Assembly (NCBI GenBank): GCA_002407645.1
Contig: DHNU01000073.1
Span: forward strand, 10,658-38,883
Direction: 5' to 3'
Origin: Ruminococcaceae bacterium UBA5408
GTDB lineage: Bacteria > Bacillota > Clostridia > Oscillospirales > Acutalibacteraceae
DNA: 28,226 bases
Shown here: piece by piece, positions 26,403-28,226 of the stretch
Layout of the letters: the number at the start of each line of letters is the position of its first letter
Position numbering within the stretch: position 1 is the first letter of the stretch
Notes under the pieces: generated by a model
What the model was told of the DNA's origin: nothing
Database searches by the model: none
What the model saw: only the letters and a program-made list of their open reading frames with translations
Made by a program: the position numbers and the translations under genes

Positions 26403-27644
26403 TTGAATATTTGGAATGAATTTTTATCTTCGGTAATTAATATTTTCAAAACTTCCGGTTTTGCTACAAATGACTGGCGAAATTACATAATGATTGGAAT
26501 CGCATGCGTTTTGCTTTATTTGGCAATCAAAAAAGAATTTGAACCTCTTTTGCTTTTGCCAATCGCATTCGGTATGCTTCTTGTAAACCTCTTTCCGATT
26601 ATCATGGCTCCTCCTGAAACGACACTTCAACTTGTTTCGGAGTATATGACAGCTCATGGCGGAGCAGCCGGAAATTATGCTACCGTTATGTTAAACGGAG
26701 AACAGTATTACCAAATTCCACAGGTAGGTGGTCTATTTTATTACCTGTATCAAGGTGTTAAACTTGGAATTTATCCGCCGCTTATATTCTTGGGTATCGG
26801 TGCAATGACTGATTTCGGTCCGCTGATTTCAAATCCTAAGAGCTTTTTACTTGGAGCTGCTGCTCAGCTCGGTATTTTTATGACTTTTATTGGTGCTATA
26901 TTCCTTGGCTTTACGGGCAAACAGGCCGGAGCAATCGGTATTATCGGTGGTGCAGACGGCCCGACAGCTATCTTTGTTACCGCAAAACTTGCTCCGGAAC
27001 TTTTAGGGCCTATTGCGGTTGCCGCTTATTCTTACATGGCGTTGGTTCCTATTATACAGCCGCCTATTATGAGGGCATTAACTACTAAAAAAGAACGCAG
27101 TATTGTAATGGAACAGCTGCGCCCGGTTTCAAAACTTGAAAAAATCTTATTCCCAATTATTGTTACCATTATTGTATCTCTTCTATTACCTGATGCATGC
27201 CCATTAGTTGGTATGCTTATGCTTGGTAACTTATTCCGTGAAAGCGGTGTTGTGGGAAGAATAAGTAATACTGCACAAAATGAATTGATGAACATTATTA
27301 CGATTTTCCTTGGAGTTACAGTCGGCGCTACGGCTACAGGTGAAGTATTCCTTTCAATAAAAACAATTCAAATTGTTGTACTTGGTCTTTTAGCATTCTG
27401 TTTTGGTACTGCCGGCGGCGTACTCTTCGGAAAGATTATGTGCCATGCTACACACGGTAAAGTAAATCCGCTTATCGGCTCTGCCGGTGTTTCAGCTGTT
27501 CCTATGGCAGCTCGTGTTGCGCAGAAGGTTGGTCAGGAAGAAAATCCCGGAAACTTCCTTTTGATGCATGCTATGGGACCAAATGTCGCAGGTGTTATAG
27601 GTTCAGCGGTTGCTGCAGGTGTTTTAATCAGTATACTTGGTTAA
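26403..27644 (+). CDS. Sodium-translocating decarboxylase beta subunit
   Basis: An integral membrane sodium channel/pump of 413 residues that couples decarboxylation of a carboxybiotin intermediate to sodium export. The key region [11 protein letters not shown] includes Asp185, the counterpart of the essential sodium-site aspartate of OadB, and the late [17 protein letters not shown] region (Asn394) matches the second ion-site helix. The start is TTG 26403, preceded by AGAAGGGA. The biotin carrier and carboxyltransferase (alpha) genes are not in the window, so the identity as OadB, MmdB or GcdB stays open. Confidence 0.92.
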   Translation: MNIWNEFLSSVINIFKTSGFATNDWRNYIMIGIACVLLYLAIKKEFEPLLLLPIAFGMLLVNLFPIIMAPPETTLQLVSEYMTAHGGAAGNYATVMLNGEQYYQIPQVGGLFYYLYQGVKLGIYPPLIFLGIGAMTDFGPLISNPKSFLLGAAAQLGIFMTFIGAIFLGFTGKQAGAIGIIGGADGPTAIFVTAKLAPELLGPIAVAAYSYMALVPIIQPPIMRALTTKKERSIVMEQLRPVSKLEKILFPIIVTIIVSLLLPDACPLVGMLMLGNLFRESGVVGRISNTAQNELMNIITIFLGVTVGATATGEVFLSIKTIQIVVLGLLAFCFGTAGGVLFGKIMCHATHGKVNPLIGSAGVSAVPMAARVAQKVGQEENPGNFLLMHAMGPNVAGVIGSAVAAGVLISILG

Positions 27645-27685
27645 TTAAGTTTAGACAGACTGATAATTCAAATTTGATAGTAATT

Positions 27686-27711
27686 TACCCGCATACAAAA
27701 GTGTGCGGGTA
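27686..27711 (+). terminator. Terminator of oadG-oadB
   Basis: An 11-bp stem (TACCCGCATAC with GTGTGCGGGTA, one G-U) capped by AAAA and followed by TTTTAT. Confidence 0.88.
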
Positions 27712-28185
27712 TTTTATATTAATATTTGTTAGGTGATTTTGTTGGTACTTTGGTTCTTTAACAATTGCTCAGGTAAATTAATATTTAATACCTACCTCCA
27801 AATCCTCGCATTTAGCCTACTTATTTAAATAATCAGCTGTACTCAAATTGGAAGTGTATAAAACATCAGCTTGTTTTTTCACTTAACTCATTATACAAGA
27901 GGGGGCAGGGAGTGAAACCCCAACATTTAATATAGAACCGATATTTTGAGTTAAACCATAAAATATGCAGGGATTAAAGTATATCGTATGTATAACCATA
28001 TTTAAATATAAATTATATTGAATATGGTATCAGCAGACGACTATTATTCCGATAAATAATATAAATCAGGTTGATTGATATTTCTCAAATTTGCTATTAC
28101 ATGCAAAATATTGTACAATATAATAATACAGTAAATTTCAATGGGCGGTAATCCGCCTAAATTTTTATATTTTGGCGGTGAATTA
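27712..28185. other. AT-rich intergenic region at the right edge
   Basis: No supported gene. It holds an 8-bp inverted repeat ACCATATT/AATATGGT (27995-28002 and 28021-28028), a G-rich patch with GGGG/CCCC near 27901-27923, a possible -10 TATAAT at 28119-28124 and the GGCGG/CCGCC repeats at 28144-28178. Confidence 0.55.
28144..28178 (+). promoter_or_regulatory. Alternative-hairpin leader before the edge gene
   Basis: GGCGG (28144-28148), CCGCC (28153-28157) and GGCGG (28174-28178). The middle segment can pair with either flank. The right GGCGG lies 7 nt before ATG 28186, so one fold would hide the likely ribosome binding site (inference). Confidence 0.4.
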
Positions 28186-28226
28186 ATGATTAATAATATA
28201 AATTATAAAGTTATTGAACTAAGGAA
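28186..28226 (+). CDS. Possible start of a gene running off the window
   Basis: ATG followed by 12 codons (MINNINYKVIELR) open to the edge, with GGCGGTGA upstream. Too short to identify. Confidence 0.35.
   Translation, partial: MINNINYKVIELR

Noticed and set aside
27729..27795. Short minus-strand peptide with LPEQLLK, thought of as an autoinducer-like peptide
   Set aside because: No start codon, no cysteine for a thiolactone and no AgrB partner nearby.
27880..27930. G-rich patch considered as a riboswitch
   Set aside because: I could not match its pairings or conserved bases to any known riboswitch class, and no gene follows directly.

Overview
The window looks like a fermentative, sugar-using low-to-mid GC Firmicute of the class Clostridia, probably an Oscillospiraceae/Ruminococcaceae-type gut or digester anaerobe. 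The reasons are the LicT/PTS beta-glucoside system, YesM/YesN-type two-component regulation of a CUT1 sugar ABC transporter, clostridial OadG/OadB subunits, a DUF1836 protein, strong AGGAGG ribosome binding sites and rho-independent terminators. This placement is inference from gene content.

Layout. (1) 1-4350: the 3' part of a very large secreted GH2 glycosidase, with both catalytic glutamates visible, followed by Ig-like, NPCBM and CBM-like modules and two nearly identical C-terminal repeats. (2) 4852-11735: a beta-glucoside PTS operon in the order licT, EIIBCA permease, GH1 6-phospho-beta-glucosidase, Cof-type HAD phosphatase, HPr paralogue, second Cof-type HAD phosphatase. Two RAT antiterminator/terminator pairs, one before licT and one before the permease, give LicT control of both. 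The HPr has the catalytic His15 but Lys at position 46 instead of the regulatory serine. (3) 12063-20623: response regulator (YesN type), sensor kinase (YesM type), sugar-binding lipoprotein, two CUT1 permeases and an intracellular GH35 beta-galactosidase. This is a sense/import/hydrolyse system for a beta-galactoside oligosaccharide, with no ATPase subunit of its own in view. (4) 20709-24227: asnB on the minus strand. A 139-bp copy of its 3' end plus terminator lies 1.6 kb further downstream. Between the copies sits an AT-rich minus-strand pair with its own strong promoter: a three-helix membrane protein and a secreted protein, neither recognised. (5) 24319-25800: an AraC-family regulator overlapping a DUF1836 regulator, minus strand. 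(6) 25829-27711: divergent oadG and oadB, subunits of a sodium-pumping decarboxylase. A possible new gene starts at the right edge.

How it fits together. The secreted GH2 enzyme would trim galactosides or glycans outside the cell. Oligosaccharides would enter through the ABC transporter and be cut by GH35. Beta-glucosides would enter by PTS and be cut by GH1, with LicT giving substrate induction. The most unusual points are the K46 HPr inside the PTS operon, and the insertion that rebuilt the asnB 3' end and left a direct repeat around two genes of unknown function.
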